In this document: positions 1 to 12,230 of the stretch, in pieces
How the letters are laid out: the number at the start of each line of letters is the position of its first letter
Numbering within the stretch: position 1 is the stretch's first letter
From: Arthonia radiata
Taxonomy: Eukaryota; Ascomycota; Arthoniomycetes; Arthoniales; Arthoniaceae
Direction: 5' to 3'
DNA length: 64,000 nt
Assembly (NCBI GenBank): GCA_002989075.1
Contig: PSQN01000016.1
Coordinates: 1,407,346-1,471,345, forward strand
Translations under genes and position numbers: made by a program
Notes under the pieces: model-generated
What the model was told of the DNA's origin: nothing
The model's database searches: none
The model's input: only the letters and a program-made list of their open reading frames with translations

Positions 1-552
1 CGAGCCCATACTGGCAAAGAAAATAGTATGTTCAAGGAGGAGAATTGAAACGTTTAGAATGCGTGAAAGTAAAATTGGGAGAAGGTATTGCTAATCTTCT
101 GATGCTTTAATCGCTGTCTTGGCATCCTTGGCAAGGTAAGAGCGAACGAGCTTTATATAGCAGAGAAGTCAACTGCAAGCTCTGGAAGCCCGCTGCAGGG
201 TAGTTGAGGTCTTGCTCAATATATACCTTGTTTTCGATTCTGCGGGCATCGGGGATTGGAGAGGTTAGAAGAGGGTGACTTTACATCATGCCATAGCTTT
301 GGAGCCCTAACCTTGAACGCAAGGTGATCGTGTGATAATTCCACCTTCAAATGAGCCTCAATCGCACACTTGAGAGCGGGGTGTCCGGGACGAGCATTTC
401 CAGGAATTCCCGTTCATCTTCAGCCTGACATAGTGCGGGAGAATTGGCGTTGCTGGCAACGGTTTATATAGGAGTATGCTAGCTAGATGTTGGGCCCACC
501 ACGACCTCGCCGCCCTCCTTGACCATCAACGTCATGTAGTCGCGAAGTCTAC
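1..552. other. Non-coding, downstream of BTB gene
   Basis: I see no convincing coding sequence here. It lies beyond the stop codon of the minus-strand BTB gene and probably holds its 3' UTR and terminator. The window edge may hide a neighbour. Confidence 0.5.
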
Positions 553-1677
553 TCAAGAAGCCGAAGCCTGAGACGCAACAGCAGAAGGCGCAGGCACCGG
601 CGGACGACACCGTGCCGTATGCACATGCCGATGATACCTCTGACAGCACACCATCAAACCCTGACACTGCTTGATCGACGCCTGCCAGCTCCTGCAGCGC
701 TCCAACTCGCACGCCAGGTCCGCGAGCACCTGCGGCTCAAGCACCGCTTTATTAGTGTTAATCCAGTTTGAGGGCTGGCCGGCCAGATAGGCGATGCATC
801 CGCCGCCATGGTTGACGACGATGTCGAGGTATAAGCGATAGAGCTGCGGGCTGGAGCTCAGGTTGACGTCTTTGAACAGCGCTGGGTTGAGTTGCAGTCT
901 TGGTTTTTGGAATTGCGGGGAGCCTTGGAAGTAGTATGTGCTGTGCATCTTTTCCACGACGGCGTTTTGGAAGCACTCGGCGTCTGAAGAGATGTCAGTG
1001 TGAGCGTTCTTCAAAACATTGTGTCATTCTCTGTTTGAGACGTACCCATCTGTTGACCCAGAACCCAGAGCCAGTGCATTGTATGACCCAGGATGACCGG
1101 TGTGCAAGTGAAGCTGTTCGGCGCTTTCAGCGGGCTGAGCGCATTGTGTCCGAAGTAAAGCCAGTCAGCGTAGATGGCGAAGAGGTCTGGGTGTAGATTG
1201 AGGCGCACGGCCTCCAGAACCGAGCCGTGGGCGTCTTTCATGCACGTCCGAAACCATCCTGAGTCTGCGGCGAGTCTCTCGCGATGGATGAAGAACGTTC
1301 TCTCGCCAGCCCCTTGTCCGGTGGTCACGGCGACGGTGGGTGAGCTAAGCGAGTCACTAGATGTTTTGGTCAGTACGAAACTGGCACTTTGACAACAGCA
1401 CTCACCGCTGGGTATCAATAGAGACTTTGAGCTTCTTCTTCGGGTATTGTGCATCCCCAAGTTGCTCGCTCTTCTCGCGCTTGTGTTCCAAATGCTCTTT
1501 GGGATCTGAAGCCTCCTTCTTGCCATCCGTCTGTTGTTGCTGCTCAGTCTTTTTGTCCTCGCACTCAACTGGCGCATTCTGCACCGTCGGGGCCGCCTTT
1601 TCGGCGTCTTGATAGTCGCTGTTCGGAGGCGTCATGACCTGGCCTGGGTACTGAACATGCCCCGTAGGCTCGGCCAT
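553..1677 (-). CDS. BTB/POZ domain protein
   Basis: Three exons read from the ATG at 1677: 1677-1406, 1356-1046 and 983-553 (337 codons plus stop). The introns of 49 and 62 nt have GTGAGT/TAG and GTACGT/CAG borders, and the phases join exactly. The first 90 or so residues are polar and Lys/Gln-rich, with a PKKKLK cluster that could act as a nuclear signal. After them comes a BTB-like core (FFIHRERLAADSGWFRTC, then a stretch ending YADWLYFG), which matches the first half of the POZ fold in fungal BTB proteins. The C-terminal part contains the usual helical run with GQPSNWI and LADLACELE. Such proteins usually dimerise or act as Cul3 adaptors; the partner cannot be told from sequence. The stop at 553 fits, but a further 3' intron cannot be excluded. 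Confidence 0.8.
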
Positions 1678-1918
1678 GATGTCGCTGCGATTTAGTAAAG
1701 TGAGAGGCTGGCTTGAAGGCTGGAGAGATGAGGATCTCGGAACTGAGTAGTGTTGATGGGAAAGATGAAGAGGAAGACGAAGAGGGAGACGAAGAAAGAT
1801 GGCTTATGAAGCCGAGAGGTTGACCATAACACAGCTGTCATCGCGAAGCTAGTAGGTGAATCGGGTATGCGCGTCACCGCCTTCTGCAGCGCAAGCCTCA
1901 CATACCTCCATTACGCCC

Positions 1919-2947
1919 TCACGGCGCACCTCTCTCACCACCGCTTGCTCTTTCCCAATCGTCTTCCTCCTCCTTCAGCGCCTTTTCCCTCCTCACCAAC
2001 TCCTCCATCTGCCGCACCAACCCCGCGCTTTTCCTAAAATCCTCCGTCAGCTTCATGCTCAAATACCAAATCCCATGTCTGAAGCCCCAGGTCCAGGTGC
2101 GAGCCGAGTCACTCTGCGCCTCCTCTTCACCCCGCATACCATGATCTTCTTCACGGCCCATCACCATACCCTCCTCAGCCGCTGCACCTGCCACTATTTC
2201 ATCCCACTCATCCTCCCAGACACCCCATCTCTCGTCTTCCTGCAACATTGCTCGCTCTTCGTGCCATCTGAGTCTTCGTTGCATCTTCCGCTTGAGGTAC
2301 ACGCCCAGACGGTGGGGCTGTGGCTTCTTGAAGCGGAGCATGGGGTAGTGGTTCGCGGAGACGAGAACAGGAATCTGTCGTTTGCCAGAGACGACAGGGC
2401 GGGGCCGTGAGAGGACATGCGAGGAGTCGGGGTTGAGAGGCTTGTCTTTAGGAGGTTTACGGTGGGGAAGTAGGGGTGCGAGTGGCGGCGGTCGGGCGAG
2501 GTAGCCAGGACTGGAGCCGACGAGAGTAGCTATGCGGGCGCTGCTGGCCGTATGGCCATTTGCGGATGCATTGAGCAGGCTGCGAGCCTGGGTAATCTTA
2601 GCTCCAATCCATATACCGAAAGATGTTTTCCGAGGTGAGGCCTACCTCATATCCGGCATTGAAGGCCTTCTCCAGCTCGACTTTGCTCGTGTTGTGGCGG
2701 TTACGCTTGAAGCTATTGCGGACTACATTCTGAGATGTCTCAACTGTCGCCTCATCGACCTGGGCGAGACGACATGTTCTCAGCAGCGCTCTGAAGAGCG
2801 CGATGCCTGTGATGCTGTTGCTTAGTAGGAACGTAGGGGGCTAACATGAGCTTGAGCTGCATACCAGCTATACGATGGGCTCCTGATTTATGTGGAGCAA
2901 TATACCTGGGCATTCAATGGCGAGACATTGACATCTTGCTCGTTCAT
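1919..2947 (-). CDS. LYR-motif (Complex1_LYR-like) protein
   Basis: Proposed exons 2947-2906, 2840-2646 and 2587-1919, giving 302 codons including stop with exact phase. The key segment starts in exon 2 with an LFR version of the LYR motif (residues 29-31, ALFRALLRTC), followed by VVRNSFKRNR and ELEKAFNAGYE, the Arg-rich helix typical of LYR proteins. Most LYR proteins are mitochondrial factors for Fe-S transfer or respiratory-complex assembly. This one has a fungal-type extension with RQIPVLVSANHYPMLRFKKP and a charged, Trp-rich, coiled-coil-like C terminus (VRQMEELVRREKALKEEEDD). Only the last exon is obvious as an open frame; the first exon (14 codons, MNEQDVNV...) is chosen because it alone gives an ATG in phase. 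The exact substrate is unknown. Confidence 0.7.
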
Positions 2948-3437
2948 GCATGTCGTGGTCGAGTTGTGCATGTCCAACTGGTATCATGTGTTTCCGCTCT
3001 TGGCCGAAGTGCTCGACATGATATTTGACGACGACAGCGACCATGAGCTTCGCAGCAAAGTGGATAGAGCGAAATAAAGCGAAAGTTTCCAAACGCGTGC
3101 TGCATGCCGTTGCCGTCGTATGGGGTTAAATTTACTGGCTTTTAGGGGATGTTCCACACCCCGAATAGCTGGAGGATAAGACGGTTGAAAGAGACATCAA
3201 GGCTCAATTTTGAACGTCAACATGCCTTGATGATTTCTACATCATTTCATAGAGGCCTTCATTCTGAGCGTTTTGTACAGCTCTGACAGTTGAGAAGCGG
3301 TCTGAAGAACTTTTTATTGTCGTAGACACCCGTGGGCGAATTTTGATACCTAGTGAGAAGCCCTCCCAATAATATATAATCCTACACTCTGTTCACATCA
3401 TAGCAGCGGTCATAAAAATCCTTCACAATTAATGCTT

Positions 3438-4922
3438 TTACCACAAGTCCAAGATCTCCTCAATCCTCTCCTCAGTCGTCCACGTTACCGTCACATCCGT
3501 CTGGACGATAATGCCCTCACCCCGCGTGAATTTTCGTAGGTCCTCCATTTGCAGATTATTCTCCAACTCGTGCACGCTCTGATGGCTCATCTTGCTCTCC
3601 CTGCCGTTGGTGCTGTTTCTGCCGCTGAATGCTTGCGATGATTCTTGTGGTGCCACATCGTCACGGAGTCTGAAGAACCCCCGTCCGCTGGTGTTCGTCG
3701 CGGTGTCTGATTGATGGATTGAGGGCGATGTGATGGCGAGAGGGCCAGCTCGACGCTTTGCGGCGTGACGCATGCGCGCGGGGACGCCGAGGCGGAAGAG
3801 TGGGAGCATGGCTGGGAGGCATGCGGTGATGAAGTAGAGGGAGGGCTCAAGAACGAACCACAAGAGGAATTCTTTGGTTTGTACTATGAGGCAGACGTTG
3901 TTAGCAATGCAGTCTACGGAATGATGAAGATTAGATCTTGCAGGAAGACTCACCTGGTGTTTCGAGCTCGTTGGTGTGGGTCGACAAGATGACGGTGCGG
4001 ACCACGGTAATAATGAATGCGCTGTTGTCAAGTCAATACTCATCCATACTCCGCGAACAAAGTGAGGACACGTACAGTATGCCGGTGCAGATAATCATGG
4101 TCAATCCAAGCTTCCGCAAGACTGATATCCGTAACTTCCAGATGAAGTGTAATGGAAGAAGTATCATGATAATGTCAAATGCAATGTTTGGAGGTGAGAC
4201 GGAGCGACTGAACTTAATGTCCCAGCATCTTCCGCTCTTCGTAGGGTCGATTCTCTCCCAGTAGTATGTGATTGGACTGCACTGGAAGATTCCTGCTAAG
4301 GCGTAGCCGATCCAGTACATCGTGTAGAGAACGATGAGAATTTTGGATACGGCGCGGACGAAGCGGTCGGTGAACAAACGAAGGTAGAGCGTCAGGACCG
4401 AGTAGCGAGTGAGTACCATAGCTGGCAAGGCGACCTCAGCGAGCGCAATAGTAGACTTCAGCAGCGGTGTAAGTCTCCACGTCTGGACGATGGGTGCGTG
4501 TGCCAGGCCTCCTTGCGTCGTTTCGTAATGCCACATCACTTCGAGGCGATGTCAGCTCATGGATCTCGGACAATCAATGAAGCAATGAAGTGTATCTTAC
4601 CTAGTGCAACTATGCAGACACCGATGACAAACGGGTATGCCATGACCAGGAACCAATCATCCCATGCCAACGATATCCTCCTCTTCCTCAACTTCAATAC
4701 TGTGAAAAACCGTAGTACTAGAAAGAGCGTGTTGACAACAATAAACACAATGATCGTGACAAACGACGGCATCAGCGCCTGCTTCGCGGTAGCATCACCA
4801 GGCCCGTACGGATCCAGCACAGCAGGGTTCGTCTGAGCAGCAGCCATGGCCATGGCGGAGGCTTGAGCAGCTGCTGCCGCAGCGGCCGCTGGGTCGACGT
4901 TCGTGGGCGCTGGGGCACTCAT
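3438..4922 (-). CDS. Pth11-like fungal rhodopsin-domain integral membrane protein
   Basis: Exons 4922-4601, 4538-4076, 4021-3954 and 3913-3438 sum to 443 codons with correct phases. After an Ala-rich N terminus, hydrophobic segments follow in the pattern of the fungal rhodopsin-like family: TIIVFIVVNTLFLVLRFF, the LAWDDWFLVMAYPF motif, the ALPAMVLTRYSVL helix, then QCSPITYYWERIDP and GRCWD, and IAFDIIMILLPLHFIWKL. The last helix lies in exon 4 (EFLLWFVLEPSLYFITACLP), followed by a roughly 110-residue Ser/charged cytosolic tail. Members include the surface-sensing receptor Pth11, but most have no known ligand. The start at 4922 is preferred; an upstream in-frame ATG at 4967 would add 15 residues. 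Confidence 0.85.
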
Positions 4923-6768
4923 GGCGACGTGTTTACGGTGGAGCGAAAGTAGTGACGGTGAGGGCAAAGCCTACCTCAAAAACAGCACGACTCCTCTCGA
5001 GGATCTCCCGAGGCAGACTCTTTAACCAGGCACAGAAGCGGATGCATCGCCGCCAGGAAACCGACGCTGCGTCCAGCACCCAGGTCGGTGGGCAGCCTCG
5101 ACATCAGGTTCGCGTTGTGATGCACGCTATTCTTCAGCACCAGCATAGACTGCGCACAATCACTTTCGGTAGCGCCAATGAAAATCTCCGATCTGATTTT
5201 CTAGCTGCTGATGCTTCTTCCGCGCTAGCTTGGGTAGTCTTAACGCAGGCATGGTGCCTTGCAGATTCGCGCAATAAAAGCGACGGCGTCAGGGGAAAGA
5301 GTCGCAGACGCACAAAAACGCGCCTGCGCAATGGAAAAACACCGGAACAAGATGCATCCACCATCTTCGTTGGTCATCTCGCGACCCCATGCTAGCCTAG
5401 TGTTTCGCGGGGCAAGGCCAACGATCCGCTTTTGGGAACACGGGTATTGCTGGGGTCGAAGTGCCAGAAAGCACCAGAGTCGGCTGGACCAGACCACCAG
5501 CAGATTCCAGGAACCATCTCTGAATCTTTCTTGGAGTCTTTCGCTTCCCCTCTCGATCGCACGCCTAGTTCTGCGACATAGGTGACGGGGCCTACAGCAG
5601 CGTGCTCATCACACCTCGACACGCAGGAACGAGGAGAAGTCTACAGGGATGGTGCTTGGTCCTGGCTGAAGAGGCTTGGGCCCAGACAGGGGCCGATAAG
5701 AAAAGCGACGCCAACACGTGACCTGGCTCCGGCAGTTCTGCGGACATTGTAAGCGACCACGTCGGTTGCAGTCGAATTAGGCGGTGTGGCGGTGATGTTG
5801 TTTGATGTTATGTCGGCACTCGCACCCGTTGGCAGAATGTCGGATGCTTTGTTATGTCGATCGTAACGTCTGGCACCACCAGATGCACGCGTCTCTCAGA
5901 AACACAAGCCGACCGTCCACCCTAACCAATTTCTGGTGCAGCGTGCATTTGGTGGTGCCGAACGTTACTGTTTCATAAACCTCGAACGTTCTGAAACGTT
6001 TTATCGTGCATGTCAGCCGGTGAAATGCGCGGGCACTCCAGACGTTGGCCTACAAGACGACTGGTGCTGAAACATGTCGAGCATATACATGGGCATCTTT
6101 CATTTTCCGCATTGGCCGGGAAAACGTCCAAGAGCTGGCGCAGAGGATACTGCACTAGATAAAGACATTGCTTGATGGTCTCGAATACTCTGCGGATGAT
6201 GATCAGCCTTATCAAATATCAGGCACTGATAGGCCTAGCATCCGGCTGGACCAAGATCACGATCTCGTACGATGGTTGGAAGAACGACGAGAGTGATCAC
6301 ATTATTGTTGGCAATCAGCTTGCATTCCACCACTGCAACAGCGACTCAGAATCTAGCTTCTGTACACTAGTGATAATCTACACAAGTACCACAGCGCCTG
6401 TTTCCTCCGCGGGCTCCACGTCCCCATCCGTCCCTTACGTTCCGCCCTGGGGCTGATCTACTACGCCTCGTACAATAGATCCAAACGAGATATTAGCGAG
6501 CGTTCCCTGGCGCATCCCGCGCCAATCTCTTTTGTAAAGCGCTCCATGACCAAGCGATGCTGATGCTCCAGGATGTAATGTCTAATTAAAGGTCCTGGAG
6601 ACAAATAGGTGATGCAGAAGTGAAGGGTGAATGAGACAAGCTGATAGCAGTGTCGGTACGACCAGATGAAGTGAAAGCCAAAGCCTGGCTGCAGACCCAA
6701 TGCATATTAATCCGTTACGACGTTGGAGGGGTATCTCAAAGCATTCAAAATAGCGGAGCCGCAGTGTG
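4923..6768. other. Intergenic, 1.8 kb
   Basis: It holds the promoter of the Pth11-like gene and the 3' flank of the kelch gene. Short open frames occur on both strands, but none has family similarity or credible splice partners. Confidence 0.5.
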
Positions 6769-9255
6769 TTACCCATTGCGGGCTTGTATGGGTCCGAGGT
6801 TCACCCAGCTCATATCGGTGTTGCTGGGCGGCTTCGGTGAAGGTTTACGAACGGTGTATTGCATTGCGGTGGATGCCGGCACTGGGATGGCTGTGATTGC
6901 GGTTGGCGTGGCGGGAGCGTCCTCCTCAGCAAACTCTTCAGGAGGTTCCAGGTCGTGATTGAAAGATTTGGGCAGGGGCGGGGGTGAGTCGGCGGTTCGT
7001 GCTGAGTTCATCGTCTTGACCGAGTTTGTACGAATAGACAGGCCTTTGCCAGCGCTTGGCGGACGAGGCCACATATCCGGGACACCTCCACTCGTGCGTG
7101 AGGACTGCTCGGATGTTGCATTGCTGATTCTACCCGTCTGTGGCTTGGGACCGCTGTCTTCGATGATGGGCTTCAGTGGCTTGCCTCGAGAATCGCTGTT
7201 GCGAGGCGTGTGCGAGTAGATGCTGCTTGCTGCTGTGTCTCGAAGGTTCGCGCCCATGCTGTTCATGTTTGACCAGTCGTTACGCATAACTGGCGACCAA
7301 GTCGAGTCGTCATGGGTCGGCTTCCCGAACAACGTATCGTCGATGCTTGAGGTGCTGATCTCACTGTTAAGAGTTCTCGAGCGACCGTCACTACTGCGAT
7401 TGCCATACCCAGTCGTGGGCGGGCTCGTGGGTGGACTACCTGTGACTACGTGGCTGATGCGCTCTCGCTCAAAATCTTCACCGAACTTCAAAGGTGGAAT
7501 CTCGGTGGGCCCGTGAGTGCTGCAGTCGTGGGATGAGTCGGTGGTGTAATTGGAGTAAGTGTCAGCGCTGGTTCTACCAGCTGCTTTCCTCATTCCAGTA
7601 GCAGCACCGGCACCGGCAGCAGCACCACCTGCCGCAGCAGCCCCGTTGCCGAAGTATTTACTCCAGCCGGAGTTTCTCTGATGCGTTGTGTGATAGCCGC
7701 TGTCACCACGAGAGCTGCTGCTCGCGAGTGGGAGTGTGCGATTGCCATCCAGATGACTGCTCGCATCTGTGCCATTTTCGCCAATCGGACTCATCTCATG
7801 TGCTTCATGGTGACCGGGAGCTGCCTTGCGAGGAATGAGACGAGTCGTGCTGCTGTCACTTCCACGAGTATTCGGTCGCCCATGGTGAGTTGCGTTACCC
7901 ATCATGGCAATCGAGTTATGTTGCATTGGCTTCTCGTTGATGCCTCCACCTTCCATCATGAAGGGGGCGCCGCGATCGGCAAAGCTCATCCTTTTCTTCT
8001 CTTCCTCAGCAGCAGCGTTGGCCTCTTTCTGCTTTCTTCGGTTCCGGAAATAGAAGATCAGCAAGAGGAGAACGAGTAATGCGATGAGCCCGAGAATTGA
8101 TCCGAGAACGGCACCGAGGATGACAGAGGTCCGGTGGCCGTCTGGGACTCCAGGAAGGTCGGACGGCGTTGATGAGGCGGAGGTGGCTGGCGGTGTGGGA
8201 GCGGATGAGGTAGAGCTCGGTGCTATGAAAGACTGCTGATTAACTTCCCGCTGAGTACCGAAGAACTGGTTTGTATCAACCCAAGCGTTGGAGGAGTCAT
8301 CAAAGAGCGAGACTGGATGCTCATTATTACCGCCAGTCATAGCGACCAAGCCATTGGAGCCTTGAGCGACGGAAAAGTTTTCTCGTGTGTAGTCGGGAGC
8401 AGCCGATGAGTTGTACGCAGGCCAGTTGGCAAGCGTCAGGTCTCTCTTCAGTCTTGAAGAGCCTCCTCCACCAACTGTTTCGCCTGTTTCGGCTGGCTGA
8501 CCGTCAGAATTTTGTAATATTAGTGAAGTCGCTTCGCAAGGCCTGACGCTCATGTCAAACATTTCGAGTACTTTGCTGTTGTCGGATCCTTGTACGAGCA
8601 CCGCTCGCTCTTGATCAGGACTTTTGAGAGGCGAAGTCAGCTGAGTTGGGTAGTCATGCCAACGGCCTTGCTGTGCGCCCGCATCGAACGTGAATCTGTA
8701 GATATTTGTGTTCTGAGTACCACCAATCGCAATCGCGGATGACTCGTCCCATTGGAGAAGAACTGGTGCAATGACAGGCGCATTGTGAGAAGAGTATGAA
8801 AGAACATTGTAGGGCTCAATGGTGGAGATGACGAATGTCTCGATGGATGGAGTATCCGGATTGTCTTGAGAGCCGGCGTATACCAGAATCTGGCCCGTAG
8901 CGCTCAAGAAGGCGGCGCCGTGATTTTGACGATTCTGTGTGACCTTGACAACAGGCTCAACAGTAGACCATGCCTTGTCCGCAAAGCTGAATTTCTGCAG
9001 TCCAGGATAGTCTTGACTCGTCTCATTTGCGGCTCCTCCCACAATCCAGAGCGCGTCACCACTGCCTGGGCCATCGTCAAGCCCTTGCACACATTTTGCA
9101 CCTTTTACGGATACGCCACCAGGTAGTGTCGACCATGTCGCGTTCTGGCGCAGTGGGAGAGAAATGAAACCTGCAGGAGCATAGACATAGAGCGTGTCGT
9201 CTACAATGACAGAGCATTGATCCTCTAGAGGAAATGGTGGTTTAGGAGAAGACAT
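6769..9255 (-). CDS. Kelch/galactose-oxidase-like propeller protein, single-pass
   Basis: A single exon from the ATG at 9255 gives 828 residues; the frame stays open to 9294 only via a GTG. The first 340 residues form repeated beta-propeller blades with DTLYVYAPAGF, ALWIVGGAANE, QILVYAGSQDN, AIAIGGTQNTN and GLVAMTGGNNE. A Ser/Pro/Thr-rich stem follows, then a transmembrane helix at about residues 377-400 (VILGAVLGSILGLIALLVLL) and a basic RNRRKQKEA stop-transfer. The last 430 residues are a disordered, Ser-rich tail with many basic and proline stretches. Database relatives often carry the misleading label 'pre-mRNA splicing factor CLF1'; nothing here supports a splicing role. A surface or endomembrane protein with a cytosolic tail is more likely. 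No cleavable signal peptide is visible. Confidence 0.8.
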   Translation of the reverse strand: MSSPKPPFPLEDQCSVIVDDTLYVYAPAGFISLPLRQNATWSTLPGGVSVKGAKCVQGLDDGPGSGDALWIVGGAANETSQDYPGLQKFSFADKAWSTVEPVVKVTQNRQNHGAAFLSATGQILVYAGSQDNPDTPSIETFVISTIEPYNVLSYSSHNAPVIAPVLLQWDESSAIAIGGTQNTNIYRFTFDAGAQQGRWHDYPTQLTSPLKSPDQERAVLVQGSDNSKVLEMFDMSVRPCEATSLILQNSDGQPAETGETVGGGGSSRLKRDLTLANWPAYNSSAAPDYTRENFSVAQGSNGLVAMTGGNNEHPVSLFDDSSNAWVDTNQFFGTQREVNQQSFIAPSSTSSAPTPPATSASSTPSDLPGVPDGHRTSVILGAVLGSILGLIALLVLLLLIFYFRNRRKQKEANAAAEEEKKRMSFADRGAPFMMEGGGINEKPMQHNSIAMMGNATHHGRPNTRGSDSSTTRLIPRKAAPGHHEAHEMSPIGENGTDASSHLDGNRTLPLASSSSRGDSGYHTTHQRNSGWSKYFGNGAAAAGGAAAGAGAATGMRKAAGRTSADTYSNYTTDSSHDCSTHGPTEIPPLKFGEDFERERISHVVTGSPPTSPPTTGYGNRSSDGRSRTLNSEISTSSIDDTLFGKPTHDDSTWSPVMRNDWSNMNSMGANLRDTAASSIYSHTPRNSDSRGKPLKPIIEDSGPKPQTGRISNATSEQSSRTSGGVPDMWPRPPSAGKGLSIRTNSVKTMNSARTADSPPPLPKSFNHDLEPPEEFAEEDAPATPTAITAIPVPASTAMQYTVRKPSPKPPSNTDMSWVNLGPIQARNG

Positions 9256-11327
9256 GTGAAGCCAGGAGCCGCAGAAGCTTCCAAGGACCACCACAGCGCT
9301 TCAGCTCGAACCTGCACCCAAGGCAATCTTTTCCGTCGAGATCGAGTGGAAGCCGCAGATCATTATTGAATCAATCGGTCGTGATTCAAGCCCGGGCTTG
9401 TTGTATCATGAAGACTGCGTTCTTGTGACTTGGGCGTGCGGACCAGTCGCAGAAGCCTCACGCGAATGAACTGGATGAAAGTCGTCTTGTAGGTTGCGAA
9501 AGAGGCGGCGACCAAGGTAGGTATCAGACGGGATGATAAACAGCCTGCTAATGAAGAATGCGCAATTAGTATAGATTCGACCTTGAGCGCGTCACCCCGA
9601 GCAAGGGCTTGGGCAGCACTTCATGGAAAGACTTTTGCGTCCGCGAGCTCGAGCGCGATACAGTATGAAAGACGAGAGGGAAGAGGTGCTGAGTTTCGGA
9701 GAAGAAGGGGTTCCGTACCAGAACGGGAAGGGGCGTGTTGGGTCCGAGAAAACAGTCAAACGCGACTGTGAGGTGCGCCTTTAGAAGCTTCGGGGTGGGG
9801 TCGGTAGGCAGGGAAACAAATGATCAAAAGAGTGGCAATGTCGAAAGACAGAGAACAGGCCAAAGACGGACGAGTACGAAAAGGGCTGAGAGGATGGTGA
9901 GCGAACGAGGGTGCGGTCAAGATTGGGATTCAGACCGAGAGAAAAGAGTCCGCAGTCTGCAGGGCGGCACGGGCACGGGCGCGGCGCATGGCCCTTGCTT
10001 CGATCCCGTCAAACGCCCAATCACATCACCTCAAGAAAGGCGCCGGCCCTCCCTTTCCGGCTCATGCTTCTACAGCCTTTTGCTGCTTCAACGACTCAAT
10101 TTCCTTCGAAGACGAAACACAGCACCCGTACAGCGCCGTACAAGGCTTGTTGAGCTTCAGCATCACGTCAGGCTGCCATCCTGGCAACAAGTTGAGCACA
10201 ACAATGGCATCAGCGAGCACGTGGAAACGCCTTGCATACCCCTGTCTTAAGAGAGCTCCATACGAAGAAGGTTTCATCCGATTTAGCTTTCTCTCGGCTC
10301 ATGCTCACCTCCTGCGTCATCTTGCGTATACTCATTGGACTCTTTGACTTTCTTGAAAGACAAACGACATTCAAGACGCAACAATCTCACCGTTGAAGCA
10401 TTCTTGACAAGTAGAAACAATTGGGGCGCTTCAAATGTGGTGTCTGGCGTGCTCAGATGTGACGAGGTGAGAATCGTTCAGGGGTCGTCAGGTACCTGGC
10501 GCTAGAAAGACGCCATTCCTGTTGGCTTTCCAAAATTGTCATAGCCCAAAATAGTGCTGTCGACGCAGGTCACCGTATTCGCATGCTGAGTATCGCATTT
10601 CTTGATAATACCTCAAGCGTTGTCAGCTATCGTATTTAGGGTCTGTGATGACTGTTCGGCGAACGTATAGGAAATTGGCAAGCCGGCAGATATGGCTATG
10701 AGGGAGGCGTAGCACAGTCAATAATGCCGAGGGACGCAAGAGTACACTAGCACAATAGATAAAAGCAATGGCTGGTGACATGCCGGAGCGAGATTTACAA
10801 GAGAAATTCATGACTCAAGGTTTGCGATTGTCTTCGTCAGGTATCACGGGTTCAAGCTATCCAAGGCACGGTTTTCACGACCATACCATGCGTATCATGC
10901 GAGAGACTGCGAGAGACAGGACTCCTCAAACATGCACAGCCTGGTCAGAATGCGTTGACAATCGAGCTTCAAGATTCTCGGGACGTGTTGTACGCATGAA
11001 AATAGGCTTGTTGATCAAATATTGCTGTTCGATTGAGAGGTAATGAAACCGTGATATCATGCGTGAGGGAGGGCAGCATTTTGCATCGAGCGAGAACGGA
11101 ATCGATGTTCAAAACGAAGACAGGATAAATACCCGAGACCGCGTCAGACTTTGCTGGACGCATCATCCGAACGCTAGTGACTGGATATGCTACTTTCGCT
11201 GGCAGACTGTTTGTCAAGCCGACTTGCATCCACCATCGATCTTCTGACGCCGCTCGAGCGCTCTCTCCACAAACATTGCTCGTATCAAATCACGCCAGCA
11301 TATGGTCAGCACCATCGCAACTCCGCC
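9256..11327. other. Intergenic, 2.1 kb
   Basis: It contains the upstream region of the kelch gene and the 3' flank of the L35 gene. Open frames around 9583-10350 and 10623-11250 lack recognisable domains and overlap each other on both strands, so I do not call genes. Confidence 0.5.
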
Positions 11328-11934
11328 CTAATCCGCCTTCACCGCATAATTCTTCGGCTTGAAGTGGATGTTCCTCTTCCGCTGCTTCTCTGAGACCTTC
11401 GTCTTCTCATGCTTCGTCATCTCCCGTCGCAGCTTCCTCGTCTTCTTTGGTCGCAAGTCGAGGGGCATGTACTTCTTCTTTTGGTAGAATAGGCGGAGTT
11501 GCTGGCGTTGTGTGACATTGATGATCGTGAGGACACGGGCGATAGATTTGCGGAGATCGTGGCTAGTGGTCGGCATGTTAGCGTAATATATCATCGGGAA
11601 CTCTCTTTGACGAGTTCATCCGTCTCCTGAACGGTGCGCTTTCTGGGAGCCCTTTGCTGATATGCTTGGAATTGATGTCTGAGAACAGATGCCATACATT
11701 TTCGTGAGTTTCGATTGCGCGCCACCAGCGATCTTCTGAGTTCGCAGCGTGCCGAGCTCAGTCTTGAGTTCTGCGAGCTGCTTCTTCAAGTCCTCCTTAT
11801 TCTTGCCCCAGAGCTGGTTCGACTTAATTTTGCCGGTCGACGACTGCGGGCATGGATGTTAGCCTAGTAATCAAGGGCGTAGCCCCGACACAATCTATAT
11901 GACAATTGCTGTGCTCAGGAATCTCACGTACCAT
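11328..11934 (-). CDS. RPL35: 60S ribosomal protein L35 (uL29 family)
   Basis: Three exons: 11934-11932 (the ATG alone), 11843-11698 and 11562-11328, together 127 residues, the normal length for eukaryotic L35. The protein begins MSSTGKIKSNQLWGKNKE, continues with KKQLAELKTELGTLR and the family hallmark HDLRKSIARVLTIIN, and ends in a basic tail with KYMPLDLRPKKTRKLRR and HFKPKNYAVKAD. It sits at the polypeptide exit tunnel of the large subunit. A first exon consisting only of the start codon, with the intron right after ATG, is a common architecture in fungal ribosomal protein genes. The gene is divergent from GOS1, with about 300 bp between the two start codons. Confidence 0.95.
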
Positions 11935-12230
11935 CTTGATGAGGCTGCCGGTATTGATAGAGCAATAATGCGCGCTTCGTTGCTGTCGTCAAAGATTTGG
12001 AGGTTGTCGTGAGACCGAACAGTGTGCGTGCCAAGAATTGACACAGGCGCGCTAAGCGCCGCACTAGCGCGAGCTGTGACGAAGGCCTGCCCGAATAATG
12101 AACGGAGCCGCAAGACGCAACGCCTGAATCTGGCCTCCCAAACGATGAACTTATGACATGACACAACCGCGCAAGCTGTCAGGAGAGGTGTTGAATCACT
12201 TCCGAGGCTTGATCATCAGTACAAAATTCG
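11935..12230. promoter_or_regulatory. Shared divergent promoter of RPL35 and GOS1
   Basis: Only 296 bp separate the two start codons, so both promoters must lie here. I could not identify specific factor sites with confidence. Confidence 0.5.

Noticed and set aside
1856-2410. 184-codon plus-strand frame
   Set aside because: It is the mirror of the last exon of the LYR gene; the minus strand has the conserved motifs and correct splicing.
9735-10250. 171-codon plus-strand frame
   Set aside because: Overlapping frames on both strands and Arg/Ser-rich composition; no homology recognised.
10840-10880. GGTTCAAG-like T-loop word
   Set aside because: No matching D-arm or anticodon arm; not a tRNA.
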